From positions 1,116,001 through 1,180,000 of the forward strand of contig JAJTJC010000035.1 of the NCBI GenBank assembly GCA_021295155.1: a stretch of 64,000 nt of DNA, written 5' to 3'. Shown piece by piece: positions 49,359-58,581 of this stretch; the stretch's first letter is position 1, and each line of letters opens with the position of its first letter. The translations under genes were made by a program, and so were the position numbers. The notes beneath the pieces were generated by a model. The model saw nothing but the letters and a program-made list of their open reading frames with translations, was not told the origin of the DNA and did not search any database. This DNA comes from Flavobacteriaceae bacterium D16. Its GTDB lineage: Bacteria; Bacteroidota; Bacteroidia; Flavobacteriales; Flavobacteriaceae.

Positions 49359-49400
49359 CTGATTCGAAGCCCTTTAAAGGAAGCTTGCTTCCCTTTTCTG

Positions 49401-50105
49401 CTAAAGTAATAAGTTCTGATCTGCAAAACTAAAGTAGTCTTCACTGCTTAGTATTATATGGTCCAGAATCTTTATATCCATTAACTTGGCACCCAGCTGA
49501 ATTTTACGGGTAATCTCCTTATCCGCCTTGCTGGGAACAAGTGTTCCAGAAGGATGATTATGAGCCAGAACCAGGGCCACTGCTCCAACTTCCAGAGCCT
49601 TTTTCAATAGCAATCTAACATCTACTAATGTTCCGGTTATCCCTCCTTTACTAAGCTGAAATTCATATATCACATGATTGGCATTATTCAAATATAAAAT
49701 CCAGAATTCTTCATGTTGCAGATGGCCAATTTTTGGCCGTAGGATCTGGCAGGCTCCGGCACTATCCTTAATTGGTAAGCGCTTTGCTTTAGTGTCTATC
49801 TTATTTCTTCTCCCTAACTCAAAAGCAGCTAGTATGGCTATGGCCTTAGCTTCTCCAATCCCTCTAAAACTCATAAGCTGATGCAAACTATAGGTTGATA
49901 GCTTGGAAATACTATGGCCTGCGTTAGCCATTATCTGTTTCGCAAGAGAAACCGCTGATTGATCTCGGGTTCCTGAACCAATTAAAATTGCGACTAGCTC
50001 AGCGTCTGAAAGGCTGTCACAGCCGCGATCCCTTAATTTTTCCCTGGGTTTATCATCCGCTGCCCACTTTTTGATCGCCAGTGCAGAACTATCCTTTGCC
50101 TTCAT
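49401..50105 (-). CDS. radC: RadC family JAB-domain protein
   Basis: The protein has an N-terminal helix-hairpin-helix part (LSDAELVAILIGSGT, FRGIGEAKAIAI) and a C-terminal MPN/JAMM domain with metal ligands in AHNHPSGTLVPSKAD. The fold is that of a metal-dependent nuclease or deubiquitinase, but the cellular role is unsettled; a DNA repair function is not well supported in this family. 234 residues, full length. It is divergent from the DUF1569 gene. Confidence 0.94.
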   Translation of the reverse strand: MKAKDSSALAIKKWAADDKPREKLRDRGCDSLSDAELVAILIGSGTRDQSAVSLAKQIMANAGHSISKLSTYSLHQLMSFRGIGEAKAIAILAAFELGRRNKIDTKAKRLPIKDSAGACQILRPKIGHLQHEEFWILYLNNANHVIYEFQLSKGGITGTLVDVRLLLKKALEVGAVALVLAHNHPSGTLVPSKADKEITRKIQLGAKLMDIKILDHIILSSEDYFSFADQNLLL

Positions 50106-50165
50106 TTACTATAGGGGGTCAATGATATTTTAAGTAATTTCATAATCCATTAAAAACTCACTCCA

Positions 50166-50609
50166 ATGAAATCGATTTTTGATGAAGAAACCTATCAGGA
50201 AGTACTGGATCGGCTAAATGCCCTCAAGCCTGAATCCCAGAGGCAATGGGGTAAAATGACCGTATCTCAGATGCTTTGGCATTGTCAGATATTCATTCGC
50301 CTGGCGATTAAAAATGAAAAAACAAACAAGAAATCCAACCCCTTTATTCGCTTGTTTTTCAAAAAATCAATGTATAGCGATAAGCCCTGGAGAAAAAATC
50401 TGCCTACCCTTCCGGCGGCCAAAACTCAGGAGGATAAAGATTTTGATCAAGAATTAACGGCCTTGCGGCAACTGGTAGAACAGCTTCATAACCTTAGAAA
50501 TAGGGATCACTGGAATCCACATCCTTTGTTCGGGGAATTTACACCTGAACAGTGGGGCAAGCTTGAATACAAGCATCTTGACCACCACTTTCGGCAATTT
50601 GGGGTCTAA
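50166..50609 (+). CDS. DUF1569 (DinB-like) protein
   Basis: This small four-helix protein of 147 residues is related to the DinB/YfiT metal-binding superfamily. Histidines that could bind metal are in MTVSQMLWHCQIF and HLDHHFRQFGV, both in the positions normal for the family. The reaction is unknown. It stands alone, convergent with mpl (15 bases between stops). Confidence 0.85.
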   Translation: MKSIFDEETYQEVLDRLNALKPESQRQWGKMTVSQMLWHCQIFIRLAIKNEKTNKKSNPFIRLFFKKSMYSDKPWRKNLPTLPAAKTQEDKDFDQELTALRQLVEQLHNLRNRDHWNPHPLFGEFTPEQWGKLEYKHLDHHFRQFGV

Positions 50610-50624
50610 TATGAAACTGGGTAA

Positions 50625-51980
50625 TTAGCGATAAAGCGCTTTGATTTTCTCCAGGTCCAGTCCTCCATAATTACCAGAACTCATCAGGAGGAGTACGCCA
50701 TTATCTACCTCACTTCCCAGTAAAAAAGCCTCAAAATCGGAAGCATTGGTAAAAACCTGAAGGTTATCCCTACCAAAGGCCTTGGCTATATCTTCTGTGC
50801 TCAGAGCTTGCATTCCCTTGATAGCTAGCGCTTCGGGTGAATAGAACACCGCAGCTGTATCTGCCCGGTCAAGGCTTCCTTTATATTCCTTCAGAAATGT
50901 TGGGTTTAAACTGCTGTAGGTATGTAATTCGAGACAGGCGAGCAGCTCTTTATTCGGGTATTGCTCCTTAACCGCCCTTGTGGTTGCCTGAACTTTACTT
51001 GGCGCATGCGCAAAATCCTTAAAGGCCAGGCCATTGGAACCAGACGCCAGAAGCTCTAGTCGCTTGGAAGCTCCTTTAAAAGTGGATATCGCCTCATAAA
51101 AATCAGCTTCGTCTACCCCCATCTGCTGACAGATCCATTTTGCACCGGCCAGATTACTCAGATTATGTTTGCCAAATACTTCAATAGGCATTGGGCCTTC
51201 CTGAGTTTCCAGGTAAGTTGTTCCATTCTCTACAAAATACTCAGGCGTACGGTAGGGAAACTTGCGGATGGGATTTTCGCAGGCCTCTACCAGTTGGTTT
51301 ACCCACTGGTCCTCCTCATTGTAGGTTATGCTGCCACCATTTATTATACTCTTCAGGAAGATCTCAAACTGCTCCAGATAGTCTTCAAAGGTTGGAAAAA
51401 CATTGATATGATCCCAGGCAATACCGCTAATCAAAGCAATATTGGGCTGATACAGATGGAATTTGGGTCGCCTGTCGATTGGCGAAGACAGGTATTCGTC
51501 TCCTTCCAGAACAATAAAGTCATTCTCTTCAGTAAGATGTACCATTCGATCAAAACCTTCCAGTTGTGCCCCTACCATAAAATCGACCTCCCTGTCAAAA
51601 TAGTGCATCACATGCAGTATCATAGAGGTGATGGTAGTCTTCCCATGGCTCCCCCCTATAACTACCCTGGTTTTGTATCTGGATTGCTCGTAAAGAAACT
51701 CCGGATAACTGTAGGTTTTCAGATTTAATGCCTTAGCCCGTTCCAATTCAGGATTATCTGCTTTGGCATGCATGCCGATAATTACGGCATCAAGATCTTC
51801 CGTAATACGTTCAGGGAACCATCCCATTTCAGAAGGCAGCAAACCAGCCGCATCTAGCCTGCTTTTAGAGGGTTCAAAAATCACATCATCACTTCCCGAA
51901 ATATCATAACCCTTATCCTTAAGGGCGAGGGCCAAATTGTGCATTGCACTGCCCCCAATGGCTATAAAATGTATTCGCAT
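50625..51980 (-). CDS. mpl: UDP-N-acetylmuramate:L-Ala-gamma-D-Glu-meso-Dap ligase (Mpl type)
   Basis: Mpl recycles cell-wall tripeptide by joining it to UDP-MurNAc. The Mur-ligase order is visible: N-terminal Rossmann domain (HFIAIGGSAMHNLALALKDK), ATP-binding loop GGSHGKTTITSM, central ISGIAWDHINVFPTFEDY and a C-terminal domain with FAHAPSKVQAT. I chose the ATG at 51980 (MRIHFIAIGG, 451 residues); a longer frame begins at a TTG 39 codons upstream and has no family match. A long inverted repeat lies just upstream. Confidence 0.92.
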   Translation of the reverse strand: MRIHFIAIGGSAMHNLALALKDKGYDISGSDDVIFEPSKSRLDAAGLLPSEMGWFPERITEDLDAVIIGMHAKADNPELERAKALNLKTYSYPEFLYEQSRYKTRVVIGGSHGKTTITSMILHVMHYFDREVDFMVGAQLEGFDRMVHLTEENDFIVLEGDEYLSSPIDRRPKFHLYQPNIALISGIAWDHINVFPTFEDYLEQFEIFLKSIINGGSITYNEEDQWVNQLVEACENPIRKFPYRTPEYFVENGTTYLETQEGPMPIEVFGKHNLSNLAGAKWICQQMGVDEADFYEAISTFKGASKRLELLASGSNGLAFKDFAHAPSKVQATTRAVKEQYPNKELLACLELHTYSSLNPTFLKEYKGSLDRADTAAVFYSPEALAIKGMQALSTEDIAKAFGRDNLQVFTNASDFEAFLLGSEVDNGVLLLMSSGNYGGLDLEKIKALYR

Positions 51981-52027
51981 TTCGCTTCTGCTTACCCAAC
52001 AAAGATAGGAAGAGTAAAGGGGCTGAC

Positions 52028-52079
52028 AAACCTCGGATAGGGTGCCTTTTTTTAAATTGTGGTTTGCAATCCGAGGTTT
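52028..52079. repeat. 11-bp perfect inverted repeat between mpl and the cupin gene
   Basis: AAACCTCGGAT (52028-52038) and ATCCGAGGTTT (52069-52079) are exact reverse complements with a 30-base spacer. The pair sits 48 bases upstream of the mpl ATG and 130 bases upstream of the divergent cupin ATG. It may be a two-site operator or a long leader hairpin of mpl; no T-run suggests termination. Confidence 0.55.
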
Positions 52080-52208
52080 AGCTTTCGGAGAAAACAATTA
52101 AAAAAAAAGGGTTCTCTACCGAACTCTGATCTAAGTATTCATTCTTATGGGGTATAAAATGACTGGGATTTTCGGTAAATTCACCTGTACAAAGAATTAA
52201 GAACAGAT

Positions 52209-52526
52209 ATGGATTACAAATTATCGGAAATAGAACCCAGAGAAATTATCCCGGGCTATCACGGAAGGTTAATACACAGTGAAAATATGAGTCTTGCCTT
52301 TTGGGAGGTCGATGCTGGTGCCGAGGTGCCGGAACATGCTCATACCAATGAACAGGTTATGCAGGTACAGGAAGGGCAATTTCAGTTTACCGTTGGTGGT
52401 GTAACCAGGATTTACGGGCCGGGGGAACTGGTGGTAATTCCTTCGGAAATTCCTCACTCAGGGAAAGCACTCACCCCCTGTAAGCTCATGGATGTCTTTA
52501 GCCCGGTAAGGGAAGAATATCAATAA
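52209..52526 (+). CDS. Small cupin-domain protein
   Basis: This single-domain beta-barrel of 105 residues has cupin motif 1 (GAEVPEHAHTNEQVMQVQEG, with His and Glu metal ligands) and motif 2 (GELVVIPSEIPHSGKAL). Cupins of this size bind a metal and act as isomerases, dioxygenases or sensors; the substrate is unknown. The next gene, an SDR, starts three bases after its stop, so the two form an operon. Confidence 0.88.
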   Translation: MDYKLSEIEPREIIPGYHGRLIHSENMSLAFWEVDAGAEVPEHAHTNEQVMQVQEGQFQFTVGGVTRIYGPGELVVIPSEIPHSGKALTPCKLMDVFSPVREEYQ

Positions 52527-52529
52527 GCT

Positions 52530-53315
52530 ATGTTGATCTCATTACTAGGTAAAAGGGCTCTGGTTGGTGGAAGCAGCCAGGGTATTGGAAAAGCAATCGC
52601 TTTCCAATTAGCCCATAGCGGGGCATCGGTAACCCTAATGGCTCGAAATGAAGAAAAACTTCAGCGAATAGTTGGTTCACTGCCCTCAGAACAAGGACAA
52701 AAACATGACTATCTGTTTGTAGATTTTGATGATTTTGAAGCTTATCGTGATAATATCAAAGGCTACTTTCAGGAGCATAAGTTCGATATCCTGGTTAACA
52801 ATACACAGGGGCCTAAGGCCGCTGGCAGTCTGGAGCTCGAAGTTGAAGATTATCAGCAGGCTTTTGATACCTTATTTAAAACGGTTGTCCTCACCACCCA
52901 ACTGGCTTTGGAGCATATGATTGCACAACGTTGGGGACGCATTATCAATGTAACCTCCATATCGGTAAAAGAACCCCTGACTTACCTTGCGCTTTCTAAT
53001 ACAATTAGGGCTTCTGTGGTGACCTGGGCCAAAACATTATCCAGGGATGTTGCCCAACACCAGGTGACCGTAAATAATATCTTAACTGGGTATTTTGATA
53101 CGGAACGAATTGCGCAGCTGAATGCAAAAAAAGCGGAGCAACTGGGTATTAAACCGGAAGAAGTAAGGGCAAGCATGGAGGAACAGGTGCCTATGAAACG
53201 GATTGGTAAACCGGAAGAATATGGGGCTCTGGTGGCTTTTCTAGCTTCCGACCAGGCCAGCTATCTGACAGGTAGCAATATCCCACTGGATGGGGGTCTA
53301 TTGAAATCTTTTTAA
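52530..53315 (+). CDS. SDR-family protein with atypical active site
   Basis: The 261-residue Rossmann-fold protein resembles FabG-type reductases: nucleotide motif GGSSQGIG (13-20), ILVNNTQGP (88-95) and the C-terminal ASYLTGSNIPLDGG. The catalytic Ser is at 143 (NVTSIS), but the place of the Tyr-x-x-x-Lys pair reads LSNTIR, putting Ser156 and Arg160 there. This Tyr/Lys-lacking variant occurs in a known SDR subgroup, so it is unlikely to be an error; its chemistry may differ. It is co-transcribed with the cupin gene, which may act on the same compound. Confidence 0.87.
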   Translation: MLISLLGKRALVGGSSQGIGKAIAFQLAHSGASVTLMARNEEKLQRIVGSLPSEQGQKHDYLFVDFDDFEAYRDNIKGYFQEHKFDILVNNTQGPKAAGSLELEVEDYQQAFDTLFKTVVLTTQLALEHMIAQRWGRIINVTSISVKEPLTYLALSNTIRASVVTWAKTLSRDVAQHQVTVNNILTGYFDTERIAQLNAKKAEQLGIKPEEVRASMEEQVPMKRIGKPEEYGALVAFLASDQASYLTGSNIPLDGGLLKSF

Positions 53316-54043
53316 AAGCTGAGCTTGTCTTTAAATATATAAGATTGACGGCGGGAGATCTCTACTTCCGACCCATTATTCATAACCAGTTTGAGCTTGC
53401 CGTTAAACCAGGGGATTACTTCCTTGATATAGGTAATATTAATAATCTGCTGCCGGTTGGCACGGAAAAAACTTTCCGATGGTAACTTATCTTCAATCTG
53501 GTTGAGCGATTTATACAACATGGGTTTCTCATCCTGAAAATATACACGGGTATAATTACCTACTATTTCGAAAAGCACAATATCAGCAATCTTTACCAGC
53601 CAGCATTTCTCGCCATCTTTAATGAAAATCTGACTGTTTTCATGGAGGGTATCCCCTGTGTTTTTTTCGTCATTCCCCTTCCCTTCCAGTTTGGCCATCA
53701 CTTTTTCCACGGCCATTGCAAAGCGCTTTTCATTGATAGGCTTTAACAGGTAATCCAGTGCATTGTATTCAAAGGACTTTATTGCATACTCATCAAAAGC
53801 CGTGGTGAATATGGTTATGGGTACCTCATCCAGCATCTCCAGCAATTCGAATCCATCTTTTTCTGGCATGTTGATGTCTAAAAATAGTAGCTGCGGGCGT
53901 TTAGCCCTGATAAGGTCATATCCCTGATCCACATTGGCAGCCTCCCCTACCAGTTCAATAGCATCATGGTTCCGAAGGAGTTCTTTAAGTTCATTTCGCG
54001 CAAGGCGCGAATCTTCTACTATAGCAGCACTAATTTTATTCAT
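53312..54043 (-). CDS. LytTR-family response regulator
   Basis: The 243 residues comprise a receiver domain (about 1-120; acidic pocket E10/D11, phospho-acceptor D56 in LLFLDINMP, Lys in LKPINEKRF) and a C-terminal LytTR DNA-binding domain (about 140-243, with the core NYTRVYF...LNQIEDKLPSESFFRANRQQ). It should bind direct-repeat sites upstream of its targets. It overlaps the sensor-kinase gene by four bases (ATGA), and its end overlaps the convergent SDR gene by four bases. Confidence 0.94.
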   Translation of the reverse strand: MNKISAAIVEDSRLARNELKELLRNHDAIELVGEAANVDQGYDLIRAKRPQLLFLDINMPEKDGFELLEMLDEVPITIFTTAFDEYAIKSFEYNALDYLLKPINEKRFAMAVEKVMAKLEGKGNDEKNTGDTLHENSQIFIKDGEKCWLVKIADIVLFEIVGNYTRVYFQDEKPMLYKSLNQIEDKLPSESFFRANRQQIINITYIKEVIPWFNGKLKLVMNNGSEVEISRRQSYIFKDKLSF

Positions 54044-55098
54044 GAGACCGGGATTTTAATATGTGCCAGCACCTGATCTCCCAACTGCTCAAGAGTAAAT
54101 GTAGCCTTACCCCCATAAAGCAATTTCAGGCGTTGTCTTATGTTCTGGAGCCCCAATTGGGTAGATCCGGAATCTAATTTGAGTTGTCCTGAATTGTATA
54201 CCCGAATATCCAGTGTTTGATCCTGTACCCGGGTAATGAGTTTAATTTCTCCACCCTCTTTGAGATTTCCAATCCCATGTTTTGCCGCATTTTCGACCAG
54301 CAGTTGAATGATCATGGGAGGTATTTCCAAATTGAGACTTTCCGGAGCTATCTCCTTAACAAAGGTCATTCGGTCTTCAAACTGAATTTTAGAAAGGTCA
54401 ACATAATGATCTACCATTTCCAGTTCATCCCGAAGGGCAATGGCGTTGATATTGTTTTTGGTTAGGGAATAACGAAGCATTTCGGATAACTTGGTAAGCA
54501 TATCCCTGGACTTCTCCACATCTTCCAGCATTAAACCGCGAATATTGTTTAGGCTGTTAAACATAAAATGCGGGTTGATCTGCCCCTTTAAGGTATTCAA
54601 CTGGGCTTGCTTTAAGTTGGCATTGAGTTCAAGTCTTTCTATTCGATCCGCATTAAGTTTGAGCAACAGCTTGATCACCAGATACAGAATTACCCATCCA
54701 AAAACAGAAAAAAGTGAGCCTGATATAAGCAAGCCCACGTTATTGTACATATCGAAGATCTTCTTATCAATTTCATTCTCCAGGCTCCAGAACAGCGCGA
54801 AAATAAACCCGGAAGCAATGCTCAATACGGCATAAATGGCCGAAGCAAGGGTTGTGGAAACCACTATTTTGATGATTTCCTTAAGGCCGAAATTGTCAAA
54901 AAAAATGTTCCTTTTGAGGTAACTCCTCAGAATAGATGTAGAAAAAATCCCTACGAACATCCCCGCAAATATGGAGAAGACCAGAAAGGTAGTACTCATT
55001 ACCTTAACCAGGAACAGGGACAGGATATTCATCAAACCCCAGCCCAGGAACTGGAGGAGCCAGAATAGACGGTTTCTTCTTTTGTGAGATAGCTGCAT
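54040..55098 (-). CDS. LytS-type sensor histidine kinase
   Basis: This inner-membrane kinase has four predicted spans in the first 150 residues, a short coiled coil (LNADRIERLELNANLKQAQL), the His_kinase block QINPHFMFNSLNNIRG with the phospho-acceptor His, and an HATPase domain (VENAAKHGIGN, LGLQNIRQRL). I chose the ATG at 55098 (MQLSHKRRNRLFW, 352 residues); the frame runs upstream to a GTG at 55176 but that would overlap the small gene before it. There is no periplasmic sensor domain, so it probably senses through its membrane part or a partner. Confidence 0.92.
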   Translation of the reverse strand: MQLSHKRRNRLFWLLQFLGWGLMNILSLFLVKVMSTTFLVFSIFAGMFVGIFSTSILRSYLKRNIFFDNFGLKEIIKIVVSTTLASAIYAVLSIASGFIFALFWSLENEIDKKIFDMYNNVGLLISGSLFSVFGWVILYLVIKLLLKLNADRIERLELNANLKQAQLNTLKGQINPHFMFNSLNNIRGLMLEDVEKSRDMLTKLSEMLRYSLTKNNINAIALRDELEMVDHYVDLSKIQFEDRMTFVKEIAPESLNLEIPPMIIQLLVENAAKHGIGNLKEGGEIKLITRVQDQTLDIRVYNSGQLKLDSGSTQLGLQNIRQRLKLLYGGKATFTLEQLGDQVLAHIKIPVS

Positions 55099-55147
55099 GG
55101 ATCTGGATTGCAATTCCAAATATAAAGGAATGCCAATCAAAAAACGG

Positions 55148-55273
55148 TTAATTAAATAGGTAGAATAAACCTTCACCTAACAAATAACCCAGTACAAACA
55201 TGGTTAATGTTACCAGAGTAATTATCAATATTATCCTGACAGAAGAGGCATTTACAGTGTTGTCTTTTTTCAT
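55148..55273 (-). CDS. 41-residue single-span membrane peptide
   Basis: This is a complete short ORF: ATG at 55273, TAA at 55148. The product has a polar N-terminus (MKKDNTVNASSVR), one hydrophobic span of about 20 residues (IILIITLVTLTMFVLGYLL) and a short tail (GEGLFYLFN). Positive charges before the span predict an N-in orientation. It lies 49 bases upstream of the sensor-kinase ATG on the same strand. I recognise no family. The length is short enough to occur by chance, but charge pattern, clean span and position favour a real gene. Confidence 0.55.
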   Translation of the reverse strand: MKKDNTVNASSVRIILIITLVTLTMFVLGYLLGEGLFYLFN

Positions 55274-55451
55274 AGTACTTACTTTAGGTGATTATCACTA
55301 AGATTAAACTTGCTACAATTTTTGCTAAGGTGAGCATATCTATAGGTTTTTAATTTATACCTGCAAATTACTCCATTAACCACCCCTTAGAAATACAAAT
55401 ATGACGGGCGGTAAATTTTCCCAACCCAACGGTTAAACAGCTTTCAGAACA

Positions 55452-55481
55452 ATAAAAAAAGGAGGTCCAAAGACCTCCTTT
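55452..55481 (-). terminator. Terminator of the S9 peptidase gene
   Basis: On the minus strand AAGGAGGTC (55480-55472) and GACCTCCTT (55467-55459) form a 9-bp stem with a four-base loop, followed by a run of seven T. It lies about 22 bases past the stop codon. Confidence 0.92.
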
Positions 55482-55503
55482 AATATAGACGCAAAGCTTT
55501 TTC

Positions 55504-57816
55504 TTAATCCAGAATAGGTTTTTTAAGTTCTTTGTCTCCAAGATTTTTGGCATAGAATCCCATCATAGCTTTATAAAGATGAATACGATTTTCTTCCTTT
55601 CCAAATCCATGTCCTTCATCGTATTTGACCATATAGGGGACATCAAATCCTTTTTTACGCAATGCACTAACTATCTGGTCAGATTCGTCGATGTTAACCC
55701 GTGGGTCATTCGCTCCCTGCACTACAAAGAGCGGTTTCTTTATTTTATCTATTTGATATACAGGAGAGACTTCTTCCATAATGGCTTTTTCCTCTGGGAT
55801 GTCTTCATCGTACCAAATTTCTTTGATAATTTTCAGGTAAGGCTTCCAGTAAGGAGGGATAGTCTTCATGAAGGTAAAAATGTTAGAAACTCCTACATAA
55901 TCTACTCCGCAGCTATACAAATCAGGAGTCTTGGTTAATCCGCGTAATACCGCATAACCCCCGTGACTACCTCCGTATATGGCTACTTTTTCCGGATTAA
56001 CCCATCCTTGGTCAATAACATATTTCACTCCATCTTCAACGTCATCCATGGCCTTTCGTCCAATTTGCTTGAACCCGGATTCCAGGAACGTTTTTCCATA
56101 ACCTCCGGAAATCCTGAAATTAACCTGAAGGGTAGCATAGCCTCTGCTTGCAAAAAGTTGTGTCTCCGGATTAAAGCCCCAGGAATCTCTTATTCCCTGA
56201 GGACCACCGTGTGGATTAACAATGAGAGGAACTTTTTGCCCATCGAGAGCTGCTTTTGGTAAGGTGATATAACCATGCAAAGTAATCCCATCCCTGCTGC
56301 TAAAAGTTATAGGGCGCATCTCGGCCATGTCCTCTTCCTTCAATTGCGGCATCATATTATACAACTCCTCAAACTCGTCCTTTTCTGCATCGTAGGAATA
56401 ATAAACCCCGTATAGCTTATCACTGGTAATGTAGACCAGGTATTTACTTTCATCATCTGTAAAATCGACTATACTATATTGCTTATCCTTGAATTTCGAG
56501 ATTATCCTTGCGTGTAGTTTTTTATAGTACTTACTAACCGGTACGATTTCTTGTTTCTCTCCTTCATACTGAAAAGAATCTATTTCCCAATTACGTTTCC
56601 TTGAGGTGGTCATACCAGAAACATCGTACTTGTCATTAGAAAATACCTTTTGCAGGATTTTTCCATTTTTAAGATCGTAAAGGATTATCTCTGCTTTGTC
56701 ATTTTCCAGGTTGGATACCATATAGGCATCATGGGGATACTCAGTTGCATAATTGAATTGCAGAATACCAAAGGCATCCTTCCAGTTCAGTTCCTTGATT
56801 ACTTCTAATTTACCGGCTTCTTTGGCATAGTAAAGGTCAGTTTCCACTCCATCCCGCAATTTGGTGAAGGCCTTTAAATTACCGTCTTTGTCAAAGCTAT
56901 AACCTATGATTGGACTGCTAGGATCATCATTGGTATACAATTGCTCTATTTCCCCGCTTACTACATTAACCTTATAGGGTTCAAACACCTGAGGATTATT
57001 TTTATTCAAATTGACTATAATATGGTCCTTATCATCCTTGAGCAGATCTGAAAACTGGGCCTGAACCCCATCGAAAGGTGTGAGGTCTATTTGATCTGTC
57101 CCATCAATATTTGCTGCATAAACGTGGTAGTTTTCATCCCCTCCCTGATCCATCAGGTAGGCTATCCTTTCATTGTTTATCCAACCGTAACCTCGTACGA
57201 GCTCCTCCTTTTCCTCTATTGCCATTTTAACTTCTCCGGTGGCGAGATTACGGACATACACATGTCTTTTAAGATTCTCGTCCTTTTCACGGTAAGACAT
57301 ATAAGTCCCATCAGGGGAAAACTGAAACGAAGAGGCTTTCGGTCTTGCAAAGTAATCCTCCACCGAATACTTATAATCGCCTGAATCTATGGCGACAAGC
57401 TTATCCAATTCTTCATCGGAAGTCACCAATTCCGGATTGCCGGGTATGGTTTTATCGGACTTTTCCATAGCCAGTGGAAATTCCATGCCAGCTTGGTAAA
57501 AAGTCCCCTTAAGTTCATTGCCTTCAACTTCTGCCACATACTTGATACCAGCCTGTTTAAGGACAATGGTAAGTTCGTTTCCGGATAACAGGGCCTCATC
57601 CATAGGAATACCTGTTGCCCCTTGAGAGGGACTATCCATGGTAGCAGTGTATTGCCCATCTGCTTTTTCAATATTAAAAACAAGAGGTATTTCTGCCCCC
57701 TGAACATTTAAGGTCCCTTTCCAGCTTCCGGTTACCTCCTGTGCAAAGCCCTGAATACTCAATAAGAGCAAGGCAAGACCCAGGAATTTCTTTAAAAAGT
57801 GAATTCTTAGTTGCAT
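55504..57816 (-). CDS. Secreted S9 family peptidase with extra N-terminal beta domain
   Basis: This is a periplasmic prolyl-oligopeptidase-type serine peptidase that trims peptides. After a signal peptide (1-25, cut near GFAQ) comes a roughly 95-residue beta domain ([20 protein letters not shown] ... [12 protein letters not shown]), then a propeller (about 140-500, starting [19 protein letters not shown]) and an alpha/beta-hydrolase domain with the triad Ser617 (YGGSHGGYA), Asp704 (GANDPRV) and His736 (DEGHGFG). At 770 residues it is longer than usual S9 enzymes by the N-terminal domain. It has its own promoter and terminator. Confidence 0.93.
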   Translation of the reverse strand: MQLRIHFLKKFLGLALLLLSIQGFAQEVTGSWKGTLNVQGAEIPLVFNIEKADGQYTATMDSPSQGATGIPMDEALLSGNELTIVLKQAGIKYVAEVEGNELKGTFYQAGMEFPLAMEKSDKTIPGNPELVTSDEELDKLVAIDSGDYKYSVEDYFARPKASSFQFSPDGTYMSYREKDENLKRHVYVRNLATGEVKMAIEEKEELVRGYGWINNERIAYLMDQGGDENYHVYAANIDGTDQIDLTPFDGVQAQFSDLLKDDKDHIIVNLNKNNPQVFEPYKVNVVSGEIEQLYTNDDPSSPIIGYSFDKDGNLKAFTKLRDGVETDLYYAKEAGKLEVIKELNWKDAFGILQFNYATEYPHDAYMVSNLENDKAEIILYDLKNGKILQKVFSNDKYDVSGMTTSRKRNWEIDSFQYEGEKQEIVPVSKYYKKLHARIISKFKDKQYSIVDFTDDESKYLVYITSDKLYGVYYSYDAEKDEFEELYNMMPQLKEEDMAEMRPITFSSRDGITLHGYITLPKAALDGQKVPLIVNPHGGPQGIRDSWGFNPETQLFASRGYATLQVNFRISGGYGKTFLESGFKQIGRKAMDDVEDGVKYVIDQGWVNPEKVAIYGGSHGGYAVLRGLTKTPDLYSCGVDYVGVSNIFTFMKTIPPYWKPYLKIIKEIWYDEDIPEEKAIMEEVSPVYQIDKIKKPLFVVQGANDPRVNIDESDQIVSALRKKGFDVPYMVKYDEGHGFGKEENRIHLYKAMMGFYAKNLGDKELKKPILD

Positions 57817-57903
57817 GATCTAATAATTTATTGGTTTATATGTGCAATTCATTAGTGGCCTTATGTACAGCTATGTTACAATAAGTCCTGAATATTTATC
57901 AAC

Positions 57904-57935
57904 CAAATGTACAAGCCCTACAACACCACTGCCAA
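57904..57935 (-). promoter_or_regulatory. Promoter of the S9 peptidase gene
   Basis: On the minus strand TTG (57935-57933), 21 bases, then TACATTTG (57911-57904) match the Bacteroidota consensus. The -7 octamer equals that of the rpsL and proteorhodopsin promoters. The leader would be about 80 bases. Confidence 0.75.
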
Positions 57936-58005
57936 TAAGCTTATGATGAACGGTAATAATACCATTTTGGGCGGTATCAAATAAGAAAATTCCAGGAACA
58001 GCTAT

Positions 58006-58527
58006 TTAATTAGAAGGCGGGTATTTGGAAAAGACTTTCGCAACTACTTCCCTTAATACACGCTCTCTGGTACTGGGAGAAGCGTTATCACGATAATTAC
58101 TATTGCTGACAGCTTGCCAAAATAGTGCATCCAGCTGTGCGTCTACAAAATCAAAGACAATTTCGCGTGACATTCCACTGCCTCCCAGGGGTACCCCTAC
58201 AGATATGCCTCCACCAACATTGCCTCCGGTGCCTCCCATACCCACACCAACTGAAGGTGAGGCTGCGTCCCGGTATACGGAGCTCTGTATATTGATGAAA
58301 AAATCAGGTTTCTGAGAAATGCTGAAGCCCTGTATCTGCATAACCGAATCCACTGTCCTTAACATTCGTTTAGTATCGAGCTGTGATAGCCCTGTATTCA
58401 TGTCAGGGTAATAATTGTAGGTTTTGTAAGCCGTAAAATCGGTTCCTTGCGAATAGTCGTAATTAACACGTACAGCCCCACATGAAGCCAACAGGATCAG
58501 TAATGCCAGGAATGTTATCTTTTTCAT
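58006..58527 (-). CDS. DUF4136 lipoprotein
   Basis: The 173 residues carry a lipoprotein signal with Cys at 16 (LILLASCGAVRVNYDYSQGT) and the DUF4136 layout: FTAYKTYNYYPD near the start, KPDFFINIQSS, a glycine-rich loop (about 95-120) and STRERVLREVVAKVFSKYPP at the end. It should be anchored in the outer or inner membrane facing the periplasm; role unknown. It is the last gene after obgE, 54 bases on, and the following 190 bases hold only the S9 peptidase promoter. Confidence 0.88.
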   Translation of the reverse strand: MKKITFLALLILLASCGAVRVNYDYSQGTDFTAYKTYNYYPDMNTGLSQLDTKRMLRTVDSVMQIQGFSISQKPDFFINIQSSVYRDAASPSVGVGMGGTGGNVGGGISVGVPLGGSGMSREIVFDFVDAQLDALFWQAVSNSNYRDNASPSTRERVLREVVAKVFSKYPPSN

Positions 58528-58581
58528 AGCTGCTTACCTAAAATTAATAAAAAAAGAGTTGCCAAGGTATATCCTACACCC

